Source: Megalopta genalis (taxonomy: Eukaryota; Arthropoda; Insecta; Hymenoptera; Halictidae). From it: a DNA stretch of 64,000 nucleotides. The DNA is taken from positions 30,311 through 94,310 of the forward strand of contig NW_027477145.1 in assembly GCF_051020955.1 (NCBI RefSeq), written 5' to 3'. Position numbers and translations under genes: made by a program. Below are positions 53,791-64,000 of the stretch, piece by piece (positions within the stretch are counted from its first letter, which is position 1; each line of letters starts with the position of its first letter). The notes under the pieces are model-generated. The model ran no database searches, was not told the DNA's origin, and worked only from the letters and a program-made list of their open reading frames with translations.

Positions 53791-56700
53791 TGCTAAATCA
53801 TGTGTTTCGCATGGATTTGAAGCTAACTCGTTTGTTTCGCATGCTGTTGAAGCTAAATCATGTATACCACAAGTATTTGAAGCTATATCATACGTTTCGC
53901 ATGGATTCCAAGATAACCCTTCTAATTCGCATTGATTTGAAGCTAAATCATGTGTTTCGCATGGATTTGAAGCTAACTCGTTTATTTCGCATGTTGTTGA
54001 AGCTAAATAATGTATATCACAAGTATAAGAAGCTAATCCATTTGTTTCGCATGGATTCGAAGATAACACTTCTAATTCGCATTGATTTGAAGCTAAATCA
54101 TGTGTTTCGCATGGATTTGAAGCTAACTCGTTTGTTTCGCATGCTGTTGAAGCTAAATCATGTATATCACAAGTATTTGAAGCTATATCATACGTTTCGC
54201 ATGGATTCCAAGATAACCCTTCTAATTCGCATTGATTTGAAGCTAAATCATGTGTTTCGCATGGATTTGAAGCTAACTCGTTTGTTTCGCATGCTGTTGA
54301 AGCTAAATCATATATATCACAAGTATTTGAAGCTAAACCATTTGTTACGCATGGATTCGAAGATCAGCCTTCTACTTCGCATTGAGTTGATGCTAAATCA
54401 TGTGTTTCGCATGGATTTGAAGCTAACTCGTTTGTTTCGCATGCTGTTGAAGCTAAATCATGTATATCACAAGTATTTGAAGCTAAACCATTTGTATCGC
54501 ATGGGATCGAAGATAAGCCTCCTACTTCGCATTGATTTGAAGCTAAATCATGTGTTTCGCATGGATTTGAAGCTAACTCGTTTGTTTCGCATGCTGTTGA
54601 AGATAAATCATATATATCACAAGTATTTGAAGCTAAACCATTTGTTTCGCATTTATTCGAAGCTAAGCCTTCTACTTCGCATTGATTTGAGGCTAAATCA
54701 TGCGTTTCGCTCGGTTTTGAAGCTAACTCGTTTGTTTCGCATGCTGTTGAAGCTAAATCATGTATATCACAAGTATTTGAAGCTATATCATACGTTTCGC
54801 ATGGATTCCAAGATAACCCTTCTATTTCGCATTGATTTGAAGCTAAATCATGTGTTTCGCATGGATTTGAAGCTAACTCGTTTGTTTCGCATGCTGTTGA
54901 AGCTAAATCATATATCACAAGTATTTCAATCTAAACCATTTTTACGCATGGATTCGAAGATCAGCCTTCTACTTCGCATTGATTTGATGATAAATCATGT
55001 GTTTCGCATGGATTTGAAGCTAACTCGTTTGTTTCGCATGCTGTTGAAGCTAAATCATGTATATCACAAGTATTTGAAGCTAAACCATTTGTATCGGATG
55101 GGATCGAAGATAAGCCTCCTACTTCGCATTGATTTGAAGCTAAATCATGTGTTTCGCATGGATTTGAAGCTAACTCGTTTGTATCGCATGCAGTTGTAGC
55201 TAAATCATGTATATCACAAGTATTTGAAGCTAAACCATTTGTTTCGCATGGATTCGAAGATAAGCCTTCTACTTCACATTGATTTTAATCTAAATCATGT
55301 CTTTCGGATGGATTTAAAGGTAACTCGTTTGTTTCGCATGCAGTTGAAGCTGAATCATGTATGTCACAAGTATTTGAAGCTAAACTATTCGTTTCGCATG
55401 GATTCGAAGATCAGCCTTCTACTTCGCATTGAGTTGATGCTAAATCATGTGTTTCGCATGGATTTGAAGCTAACTCGTTTGTTTCGCATGCTGTTGAAGC
55501 TAAATCATGTATATCACAAGTATTTGAAGCTAAACCATTTGTATCGCATGGGATCGAAGATAAGCCTCCTACTTCGCATTGATTTGAAGCTAAATCAGGT
55601 TTTTCGCATGGATTTGAAGCTAACTCGTTTGTTTCGCATGCTGTTGAAGCTAAATCATATATATCACAAGTATTTGAAGCTAAACCATTTGTTTCGCATT
55701 TATTCGATGCTAAGCCTTCTACTTCGCATTGATTTGAGGCTAAATCATGTGTTTCGGTCGGTTTTTAAGCTAACTCGTTTGTTTCGCATGCTGTTGAAGC
55801 TAAATCATGTATATCACAAGTATTTGAAGCTAAACCATTTGTATCGGATGGGATCGAAGATAAGCCTCCTACTTCGCATTGATTTGAAGCTAAATCATGT
55901 GTTTCGCATGGACTTGAAGCTAACTCGTTTGTGTCGCATGCAGTTGTAGCTAAATCATGTATATCACAAGTATTTGAAGCTAAACCATTTGTTTCGCATG
56001 GATTCGAAGATAAGCCTTCTACTTCGCATTGATTTTAATCTAAATCATGTCTTTTGCATGGATTTAAAGGTAACTCGTTTGTTTCGCATGCAGTTGAAGC
56101 TGAATCATGTATGTCACAAGTATTTGAAGCTAAACTATTCGTTTCGCATGGATTCGAAGTTAACTCGTTTGTTTCGCATACAGTTGAAGCTAAATCACGT
56201 ATATCACAAGTATTTGCAGCTAAACCATTTGTTTCGCATCGATACGAAGATAACCCTTCTACTTCGCATTGATTTGAAGCTAAATCATGTGTTTCGCATG
56301 GATTTGAATCTAACTCGTTTATTTCGCATGCTGTTGAATCTAAATCATGTATATCACAAGTATAAGAAGCTAATCCGTTTGTTTCGCATGGATTCGAAGA
56401 TAACCCTTCTAATTCGCATTGATTTGAAGCTAAATCATGTGTTTCGCATGGATTTGAAGCTAACTCGTTTTTTTCGCTAGTAGTTGAAGCTAAATCATGC
56501 ATATCACAAGTATTTGAAGCTAAACCATTTGATTCCCATGGTTTTGAAGCCAAGCTTTCTACATCGCATTGACTTGAAGATAAATCATGTGTTTCGCTTG
56601 GATTTGAAGATAACTCATTTGTTTCGCATGCTGTTGAAGCTAAATCATGTATATCACAAGTATTTGAAGCTAAACCACTTGCTTCGCATGGATTCGATGA

Positions 56701-57080
56701 TCAGCCTCCTACTTCGCATTGATTTGGTGCTAAATCATGTGTTTCGCATGGATTTGAAGCTAACTCGTTTGTTTCGCATGCTGTTGAAGCTAAATCATGT
56801 ATATCACAAGTATTTGAAGCTATATCATACGTTTCGCATGGATTCCAAGATAACCCTTCTAATTCGCATTGATTTGAAGCTAAATCATGTGTTTCGCATG
56901 GATTTGAAGCTAACTCGTTTGTTTCGCATGCTGTTGAAGCTAAATCATATATATCACAAGTATTTGAAGCTAAACCATTTGTTACGCATGGATTCGAAGA
57001 TCAGTCTTCTACTTCGCATTGAGTTGATGCTAAATCATGTGTTTCGCATGGATTTGAAGCTAACTCGTTTGTTTCGCATG
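53791..57080. repeat. 3.4-kb duplicated block, copy 2
   Basis: Partner of 48,071-51,500. It lacks the six homopolymer losses, so it is likely the better copy of this sequence. Confidence 0.85.
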
Positions 57081-58673
57081 CTGTTGAAGCTAAATCATAT
57101 ATATCACAAGTATTTGAAGCTAAACCATTTGTTTCGCATTTATTCGATGCTAAGCCTTCTACTTCGCATTGATTTGAGGCTAAATCATGTGTTTCGCTCG
57201 GTTTTGAAGCTAACTCGTTTGTTTCGCATGCTGTTGAAGCTAAATCATGTATATCACAAGTATTTGAAGCTATATCATACGTTCCGCATGGATTCCAAGA
57301 TAACCCTTCTAATTCGCATAGATTTGAAGATAAATCATGTGTTTCGCTTGGATTTGAATATAACTCATTTGTTTCGCATGCTGTTGAAGCTAAATCATGT
57401 ATATCACAAGTATTTGAAGCTAAACCATTTGTATCGCATGGGATCGAAGATAAGCCTCCTACTTCGCATTGATTTGAAGCTAAATCATGTGTTTCGCATG
57501 GATTTGAAGCTAACTCGTTTGTTTCGCATGCTGTTGAAGCTAAATCATGTATATCACAAGTATTTGAAGCTATATCATACGTTCCGCATGGATTTCAAGA
57601 TAACCCTTCTAATTCGCATAGATTTGAAGATAAATCATGTGTTTCGCTTGGATTTGAATATAACTCATTTGTTTCGCATGCTGATGAAGCTAAATCATGT
57701 ATATCACAAGTATTTGAAGCTAAACCACTTGCTTCGCATGGATTCGATGATCAGCCTCCTACTTCGCATTGATTTGGTGCTAAGTCATGTGTTTCGCATG
57801 GATTTGAAGCTAACTCGTTTGTTTCGCATGCTGTTGAAGCTAAATCATGTATATCACAAGTATTTGAAGCTATATCATACGTTTCGCATGGATTCCAAGA
57901 TAACTCTTCTAATTCGCATTGATTTGAAGCTAAATCATGTGTTTCGCATGAATTTGAAGCTAACTCGTTTGTTTCGCATGCTGTTGAAGCTAAATCATGT
58001 ATATCACAAGTATTTGAAGCTAAACCATTTGTATCGGATGGGATCGAAGATAAGCCTCCTACTTCGCATTGATTTGAAGCTAAATCATGTGTTTCGCATG
58101 AATATGAAGCTAACTCGTTTGTATCGCATGCAGTTGTAGCTAAATCATGTATATCACAAGTATTTGAAGCTAAACCATTTGTTTCGCATGGATTCGAAGA
58201 TAAGCCTTCTACTTCGCATTGATTTTAATCTAAATCATGTCTTTCGCATGGATTTAAAGGTAACTCGTTTGTTTCGCATGCAGTTTAAGCTGAATCATGT
58301 ATGTCACAAGTATTTGAAGCTAAACTATTCGTTTCGCATGGATTCGAAGTTAACTCGTTTGTTTCGCATACAGTTGAAGCTAAATCACGTATATCACAAG
58401 TATTTGCAGCTAAACCATTTGTTTCGCATCGATACGAAGATAACCCTTCTACTTCGCATTGATTTGAAGCTAAATCATGTGTTTCGCATGGATTTGAATC
58501 TAACTCGTTTGTTTCGCATGCTGTTGAAGCTAAATCATGTATACCACAAGTATTTGAAGCTATATCATACGTTTCGCATGGATTCCAAGATAACCCTTCT
58601 AATTCGCATTGATTTGAAGCTAAATCATGTGTTTCGCATGGATTTGAAGCTAACTCGTTTTTTTCGCTAGTAG
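56484..58673. repeat. 2,190-bp block, copy 1
   Basis: Runs between tagtag markers 2,190 bp apart. It starts with the CCATGG unit and ends with the gcagttgtagc, gattttaatc, 90-bp and catcgatacg units. Same total length as the next block, but it has a tatatcatacg unit where that block has a catgggatcg unit. Confidence 0.83.
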
Positions 58674-60863
58674 TTGAAGCTAAATCATGCATATCACAAG
58701 TATTTGAAGCTAAACCATTTGATTCCCATGGTTTTGAAGCCAAGCTTTCTACATCGCATTGACTTGAAGATAAATCATGTGTTTCGCTTGGATTTGAAGA
58801 TAACTCATTTGTTTCGCATGCTGTTGAAGCTAAATCATGTATATCACAAGTATTTGAAGCTAAACCACTTGCTTCGCATGGATTCGATGATCAGCCTCCT
58901 ACTTCGCATTGATTTGATGCTAAATCATGTGTTTCGCATGGATTTGAAGCTAACTCGTTTGTTTCGCATGCTGTTGAAGCTAAATCATATATATCACAAG
59001 TATTTGAAGCTAAACCATTTGTTACGCATGGATTCGAAGATCAGTCTTCTACTTCGCATTGAGTTGATGCTAAATCATGTGTTTCGCATGGATTTGAAGC
59101 TAACTCGTTTGTTTCGCATGCTGTTGAAGCTAAATCATGTATATCACAAGTATTTGAAGCTAAACCATTTGTATCGCATGGGATCGAAGATAAGCCTCCT
59201 ACTTCGCATTGATTTGAAGCTAAATCATGTGTTTCGCATGGATTTGAAGCTAACTCGTTTGTTTCGCATGCTGTTGAAGCTAAATCATATATATCACAAG
59301 TATTTGAAGCTAAACCATTTGTTTCGCATTTATTCGATGCTAAGCCTTCTACTTCGCATTGATTTGAGGCTAAATCATGTGTTTCGCTCGGTTTTGAAGC
59401 TAACTCGTTTGTTTCGCATGCTGTTGAAGCTAAATCATGTATATCACAAGTATTTGAAGCTATATCATACGTTCCGCATGGATTCCAAGATAACCCTTCT
59501 AATTCGCATAGATTTGAAGATAAATCATGTGTTTCGCTTGGATTTGAATATAACTCATTTGTTTCGCATGCTGTTGAAGCTAAATCATGTATATCACAAG
59601 TATTTGAAGCTAAACCATTTGTATCGCATGGGATCGAAGATAAGCCTCCTACTTCGCATTGATTTGAAGCTAAATCATGTGTTTCGCATGGATTTGAAGC
59701 TAACTCGTTTGTTTCGCATGCTGTTGAAGCTAAATCATGTATATCACAAGTATTTGAAGCTATATCATACGTTCCGCATGGATTCCAAGATAACCCTTCT
59801 AATTCGCATAGATTTGAAGATAAATCATGTGTTTCGCTTGGATTTGAATATAACTCATTTGTTTCGCATGCTGATGAAGCTAAATCATGTATATCACAAG
59901 TATTTGAAGCTAAACCACTTGCTTCGCATGGATTCGATGATCAGCCTCCTACTTCGCATTGATTTGGTGCTAAATCATGTGTTTCGCATGGATTTGAAGC
60001 TAACTCGTTTGTTTCGCATGCTGTTGAAGCTAAATCATGTATATCACAAGTATTTGAAGCTATATCATACGTTTCGCATGGATTCCAAGATAACTCTTCT
60101 AATTCGCATTGATTTGAAGCTAAATCATGTGTTTCGCATGAATTTGAAGCTAACTCGTTTGTTTCGCATGCTGTTGAAGCTAAATCATGTATATCACAAG
60201 TATTTGAAGCTAAACCATTTGTATCGGATGGGATCGAAGATAAGCCTCCTACTTCGCATTGATTTGAAGCTAAATCATGTGTTTCGCATGAATTTGAAGC
60301 TAACTCGTTTGTATCGCATGCAGTTGTAGCTAAATCATGTATATCACAAGTATTTGAAGCTAAACCATTTGTTTCGCACGGATTCGAAGATAAGCCTTCT
60401 ACTTCGCATTGATTTTAATCTAAATCATGTCTTTCGCATGGATTTAAAGGTAACTCGTTTGTTTCGCATGCAGTTTAAGCTGAATCATGTATGTCACAAG
60501 TATTTGAAGCTAAACTATTCGTTTCGCATGGATTCGAAGTTAACTCGTTTGTTTCGCATACAGTTGAAGCTAAATCACGTATATCACAAGTATTTGCAGC
60601 TAAACCATTTGTTTCGCATCGATACGAAGATAACCCTTCTACTTCGCATTGATTTGAAGCTAAATCATGTGTTTCGCATGGATTTGAATCTAACTCGTTT
60701 GTTTCGCATGCTGTTGAAGCTAAATCATGTATACCACAAGTATTTGAAGCTATATCATACGTTTCGCATGGATTCCAAGATAACCCTTCTAATTCGCATT
60801 GATTTGAAGCTAAATCATGTGTTTCGCATGGATTTGAAGCTAACTCGTTTTTTTCGCTAGTAG
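58674..60863. repeat. 2,190-bp block, copy 2
   Basis: Follows the previous block at an offset of 2,190. Shared marks include gcagtttaagctg (58,281 and 60,471), gcatgctgatgaagc (57,680 and 59,870) and catgaatttgaagc. It has its own gatttgatgc junction after gatgatcagcc near 58,914, which recurs at 61,104. Confidence 0.85.
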
Positions 60864-61247
60864 TTGAAGCTAAATCATGCATATCACAAGTATTTGAAGC
60901 TAAACCATTTGATTCCCATGGTTTTGAAGCCAAGCTTTCTACATCGCATTGACTTGAAGATAAATCATGTGTTTCGCTTGGATTTGAAGATAACTCATTT
61001 GTTTCGCATGCTGTTGAAGCTAAATCATGTATATCACAAGTATTTGAAGCTAAACCACTTGCTTCGCATGGATTCGATGATCAGCCTCCTACTTCGCATT
61101 GATTTGATGCTAAATCATGTGTTTCGCATGGATTTGAAGCTAACTCGTTTGTTTCGCATGCTGTTGAAGCTAAATCATGTATATCACAAGTATTTGAAGC
61201 TAAACCATTTGTATCGCATGGGATCGAAGATAACCCTTCTAATTCGC
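60864..61247. repeat. Start of a third block in the 2,190-bp series
   Basis: Begins like 58,674, sharing the gatgatcagcc / gatttgatgc junction, then switches at about 61,200-61,240 into the sequence shared with 9.2 kb. Confidence 0.82.
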
Positions 61248-63086
61248 ATTGATTTGAAGCTAAATCATGTGTTTCGCATGGATTTGAAGCTAACTCGTTT
61301 GTTTCGCATGCTGTTGAAGCTAAATCATATATATCACAAGTATTTGAAGCTAAACCATTTGTTTCGCATTTATTCGATGCTAAGCCTTCTACTTCGCATT
61401 GATTTGAGGTTAAATCATGTGTTTCGCTCGGTTTTTAAGCTAACTCGTTTGTTTCGCATGCTGTTGAAGCTAAATCATGTATATCACAAGTATTTGAAGC
61501 TATATCATACGTTTCGCATGGATTCCAAGATAACCCTTCTAATTCGCATAGATTTGAAGATAAATCATGTGTTTCGCTTGGATTTGAATATAACTCATTT
61601 GTTTCGCAAGCTGTTGAAGCTAAATCATGTATATCACAAGTATTTGAAGCTAAACCATTTGTATCGCATGGGATCGAAGATAAGCCTCCTACTTCGCATT
61701 GATTTGAAGCTAAATCATGTGTTTCGCATGGATTTGAAGCTAACTCGTTTGTTTCGCATGCTGTTGAAGCTAAATCTTATATATCACAAGTATTTGAAGC
61801 TAAACCATTTGTTTCGCATTTATTCGAAGCTAAGCCTTCTACTTCGCATTGATTTGAGGCTAAATCATGTGTTTCGCTCGGTTTTGAAGCTAACTCGTTT
61901 GTTTCGCATGCTGTTGAAGCTAAATCATGTATATCACACGTATTTGAAGCTATATCATACGTTTCGCATGGATTCCAAGATTTCACTTCTAATTCGCATT
62001 GATTTGAAGCTAAATCATGTGTTTCGCATGGATTTGAAGCTAACTCGTTTGTTTCGCATGCTGTTGAAGCTAAATCATGTATATCACAAGTATTTCAATC
62101 TAAACCATTTGTTACGCATGGATTCGAAGATCAGCCTTCTACTTCGCATTTATTTGATGATAAATCATGTGTTTCGCATGGATTTGAAGCTAACTCGTTT
62201 GTTTCGCATGCTGTTGAAGCTAAATCATGTATATCACAAGTATTTGAAGCTAAACCATTTGTATCGGATGGGATCGAAGATAAGCCTCCTACTTCGCATT
62301 GATTTGAAGCTAAATCATGTGTTTCGTATGGATTTGAAGCTAACTCGTTTGTATCGCATGCAGTTGTAGCTAAATCATGTATATCACAAGTATTTGAAGC
62401 TAAACCATTTGTTTCGCATGGATTCGAAGATAAGCCTTCTACTTCGCATTGATTTTAATCTCAATCATGTCTTTCGCATGGATTTAAAGGTAACTCGTTT
62501 GTTTCGCATGCAGTTGAAGCTGAATCATGTATATCACAAGTATTTGAAGATAAATCATGTGTTTCGGTTGGATTTGAATATAACTCATTCGTTTCGCATG
62601 CTGTTGAAGCTAAATCATGTACATCACAAGTATTTGAAGCTGAACCATTTGCTTCGCATGGATTCGAAGATCAGCCTTCTACTTCGCATTGATTTGATGC
62701 TAAATCATGTGTTTCGCATGGATTTGAAGCTAACTCGTTTGTTTCGCATGCTGTTGAAGCTAAATCATGTATACCACAAGTATTTGAAGCTATATCATAC
62801 GTTTCGCATGGATTCCAAGATAACCCTTCTAATTCGCATTGATTTGAAGCTAAATCATGTGTTTCGCATGGATTTGAAGCTAACTCGTTTATTTCGCATG
62901 TTGTTGAAGCTAAATAATGTATATCACAAGTATAAGAAGCTAATCCATTTGTTTCGCATGGATTCGAAGATATGCTTACTTCTTCGCATTGATTTGAAGC
63001 TAAATCATGTGTTTCGCATGGATTTGAATCTAACTCGTTTGTTTCGGATGCTGTTGAAGTTAAATCACGTATATCACAAGTATTTG
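61248..63086. repeat. Long-range duplicated block, right copy
   Basis: Partner of 9,192-11,180, 52 kb away. Lacks the extra 150-bp unit of the left copy. Small differences include catggc at 10,298 against catcgc here, and gtttcgtatgg near 62,325 here. Confidence 0.85.
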
Positions 63087-64000
63087 AAGCTATATCATTT
63101 GTTTCGCATGGATGCGAAGATAACACTTCTAATTCGCATTGATTTGAAGCTAAATCATGTGTTTCGCATGGATTTGAAGCTAACTCGTTTGTTTCGCATG
63201 CTGTTGAAGCTAAATCATGTATATCACAAGTATTTGAAGCTATATCATACGTTTCGCATGGATTCCAAGATAACCCTTCTAATTCGCATTGATTTGAAGC
63301 TAAATCATGTGTTTCGCATGGATTTGAAGCTAACTCGTTTGTTTCGCATGCTGTTGAAGCTAAATCATATATATCACAAGTATTTGAAGCTAAACCATTT
63401 GTTACGCATGGATTCGAAGATCAGCCTTCTACTTCGCATTGAGTTGATGCTAAATCATGTGTTTCGCATGGATTTGAAGCTAACTCGTTTGTTTCGCATG
63501 CTGTTGAAGCTAAATCATGTATATCACAAGTATTTGAAGCTATATCATACGTTTCGCATGGATTCCAAGATAACCCTTCTATTTCGCATTGATTTGAAGC
63601 TAAATCATGTGTTTCGCATGGATTTGAAGCTAACTCGTTTGTTTCGCATGCTGTTGAAGCTAAATCATATATCACAAGTATTTCAATCTAAACCATTTTT
63701 ACGCATGGATTCGAAGATCAGCCTTCTACTTCGCATTGATTTGATGATAAATCATGTGTTTCGCATGGATTTGAAGCTAACTCGTTTGTTTCGCATGCTG
63801 TTGAAGCTAAATCATGTATATCACAAGTATTTGAAGCTAAACCATTTGTATCGGATGGGATCGAAGATAAGCCTCCTACTTCGCATTGATTTGAAGCTAA
63901 ATCATGTGTTTCGCTCGGTTTTGAAGCTAACTCGTTTGTTTCGCATGCTGTTGAAGCTAAATCATGTATATCACAAGTATTTGAAGCTATATCATACGTT
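63087..64000. repeat. Right-edge 150-bp units
   Basis: Holds tatatcatacg and gatcagcc units, the compensated indel pair near 63,667, a cggatggg unit and a ctcggttttg B monomer. The array runs off the window end. Confidence 0.85.

Larger units (their letters stand above)
1..64000. repeat. Nested 30-bp / 150-bp tandem array filling the window
   Basis: Every part of the window reads as copies of a 30-bp monomer with the core tttgaagcta preceded by a ttcgcat-like start. Five diverged monomers in the order A-B-C-D-E make a 150-bp unit. By the last ten bases and other marks: A ends aatcatgtgt, B ends actcgtttgt, C ends aatcatgtat and has a GCATGC site, D starts atcacaagta and ends aaccatttgt, E ends agccttctac or a variant. 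All copies have the same orientation. No unique sequence interrupts the array and neither end is in the window. This is a satellite or minisatellite by structure. It could instead be the repeat part of a very large repetitive gene; see the frame entries. Consensus GC is 37% and CpG is not depleted. Confidence 0.97.

Noticed and set aside
1..64000. CRISPR array, because of regular 30-bp repeats
   Set aside because: CRISPR arrays have unique spacers between identical repeats. Here the sequence between cores is itself repeated every 150 bp, there are no cas genes, and the array is far too long.
1..64000. Many long open frames on both strands as separate genes
   Set aside because: A repeat whose period is a multiple of three keeps any stop-free frame open. 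Three frames are open over the same DNA, starts are repeat-internal ATGs, and no unique or regulatory sequence lies between them. Only the longest of each strand is listed, at low confidence.
1..64000. Telomere repeat or alpha-satellite-like centromere DNA
   Set aside because: The monomer is 30 bp and not a short G-rich telomere motif, it is not about 171 bp, and I did not see a CENP-B-box-like sequence. A centromere role cannot be judged from sequence alone.
1..64000. Transposon or virus-derived repeat
   Set aside because: I saw no terminal inverted repeats, long terminal repeats, transposase, polymerase or integrase motifs, and no target-site duplications.

Overview
The whole 64,000-base window is one uninterrupted head-to-tail tandem repeat. 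It begins and ends inside the array, so the true array is longer than 64 kb and neither flank is visible. I see no ordinary gene, rRNA, tRNA, insertion sequence, CRISPR array, origin or unique sequence in it.

The repeat is nested on at least three levels. (1) A 30-bp monomer has an almost invariant core (tttgaagcta) flanked by more variable bases. (2) Five diverged monomers, here called A, B, C, D and E, follow each other in fixed order to make a 150-bp unit, about 427 of them in the window. (3) Many kinds of 150-bp unit, recognisable by private variants mostly in monomers D and E, are strung into larger blocks. The clearest is a 1,740-bp block at 37,540-39,279 (eleven 150-bp units plus one 90-bp unit). 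On top of this lie recent segmental duplications of 300 bp, 600 bp, 900 bp, 2.19 kb, about 3.3-3.6 kb and 6.54 kb, and distant near-copies up to 52 kb apart. All copies point the same way; I saw no inverted copies.

Layout: 1-8.6 kb holds mixed 150-bp units with a 1.57-kb duplication and several one-base indels. 8.6-16 kb holds the left partner of a 52-kb-distant copy and the longest open frame. 16-19.4 kb holds 900-bp duplications. 19.4-25.3 kb is mixed. 25.27-38.35 kb is a 6.54-kb tandem duplication. 37.5-44.5 kb is a tandem pair of 3.33/3.63-kb blocks. 44.5-48 kb is a mosaic of copies of the 7-kb and 9-kb regions. 48-57 kb is a 3.4-kb duplication, one copy of which carries a cluster of homopolymer deletions. 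56.5-64 kb has a 2.19-kb period.

Because 30 and 150 are multiples of three, open frames persist by arithmetic in several frames. Three frames give repetitive decapeptides: + frame LKLNHVFRMD-like, a second + frame FEAKSCVSHG-like, and the - frame LASNPCETHD-like with one Cys per ten residues. None is open across the window. The signals conflict: monomer variation is concentrated at sites that are third codon positions for the - frame and the second + frame, while a compensated pair of indels preserves the first + frame. I therefore annotate the DNA as satellite or minisatellite repeat and give coding only as a low-confidence alternative.

The organism cannot be named. From the A-E consensus, GC is 55/150 (37%) and CpG is not depleted (6 observed against about 5 expected per 150 bp). 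A nested array of this size is most like a eukaryotic satellite or the repeat region of a giant repetitive gene in a long-read assembly, but this is inference.
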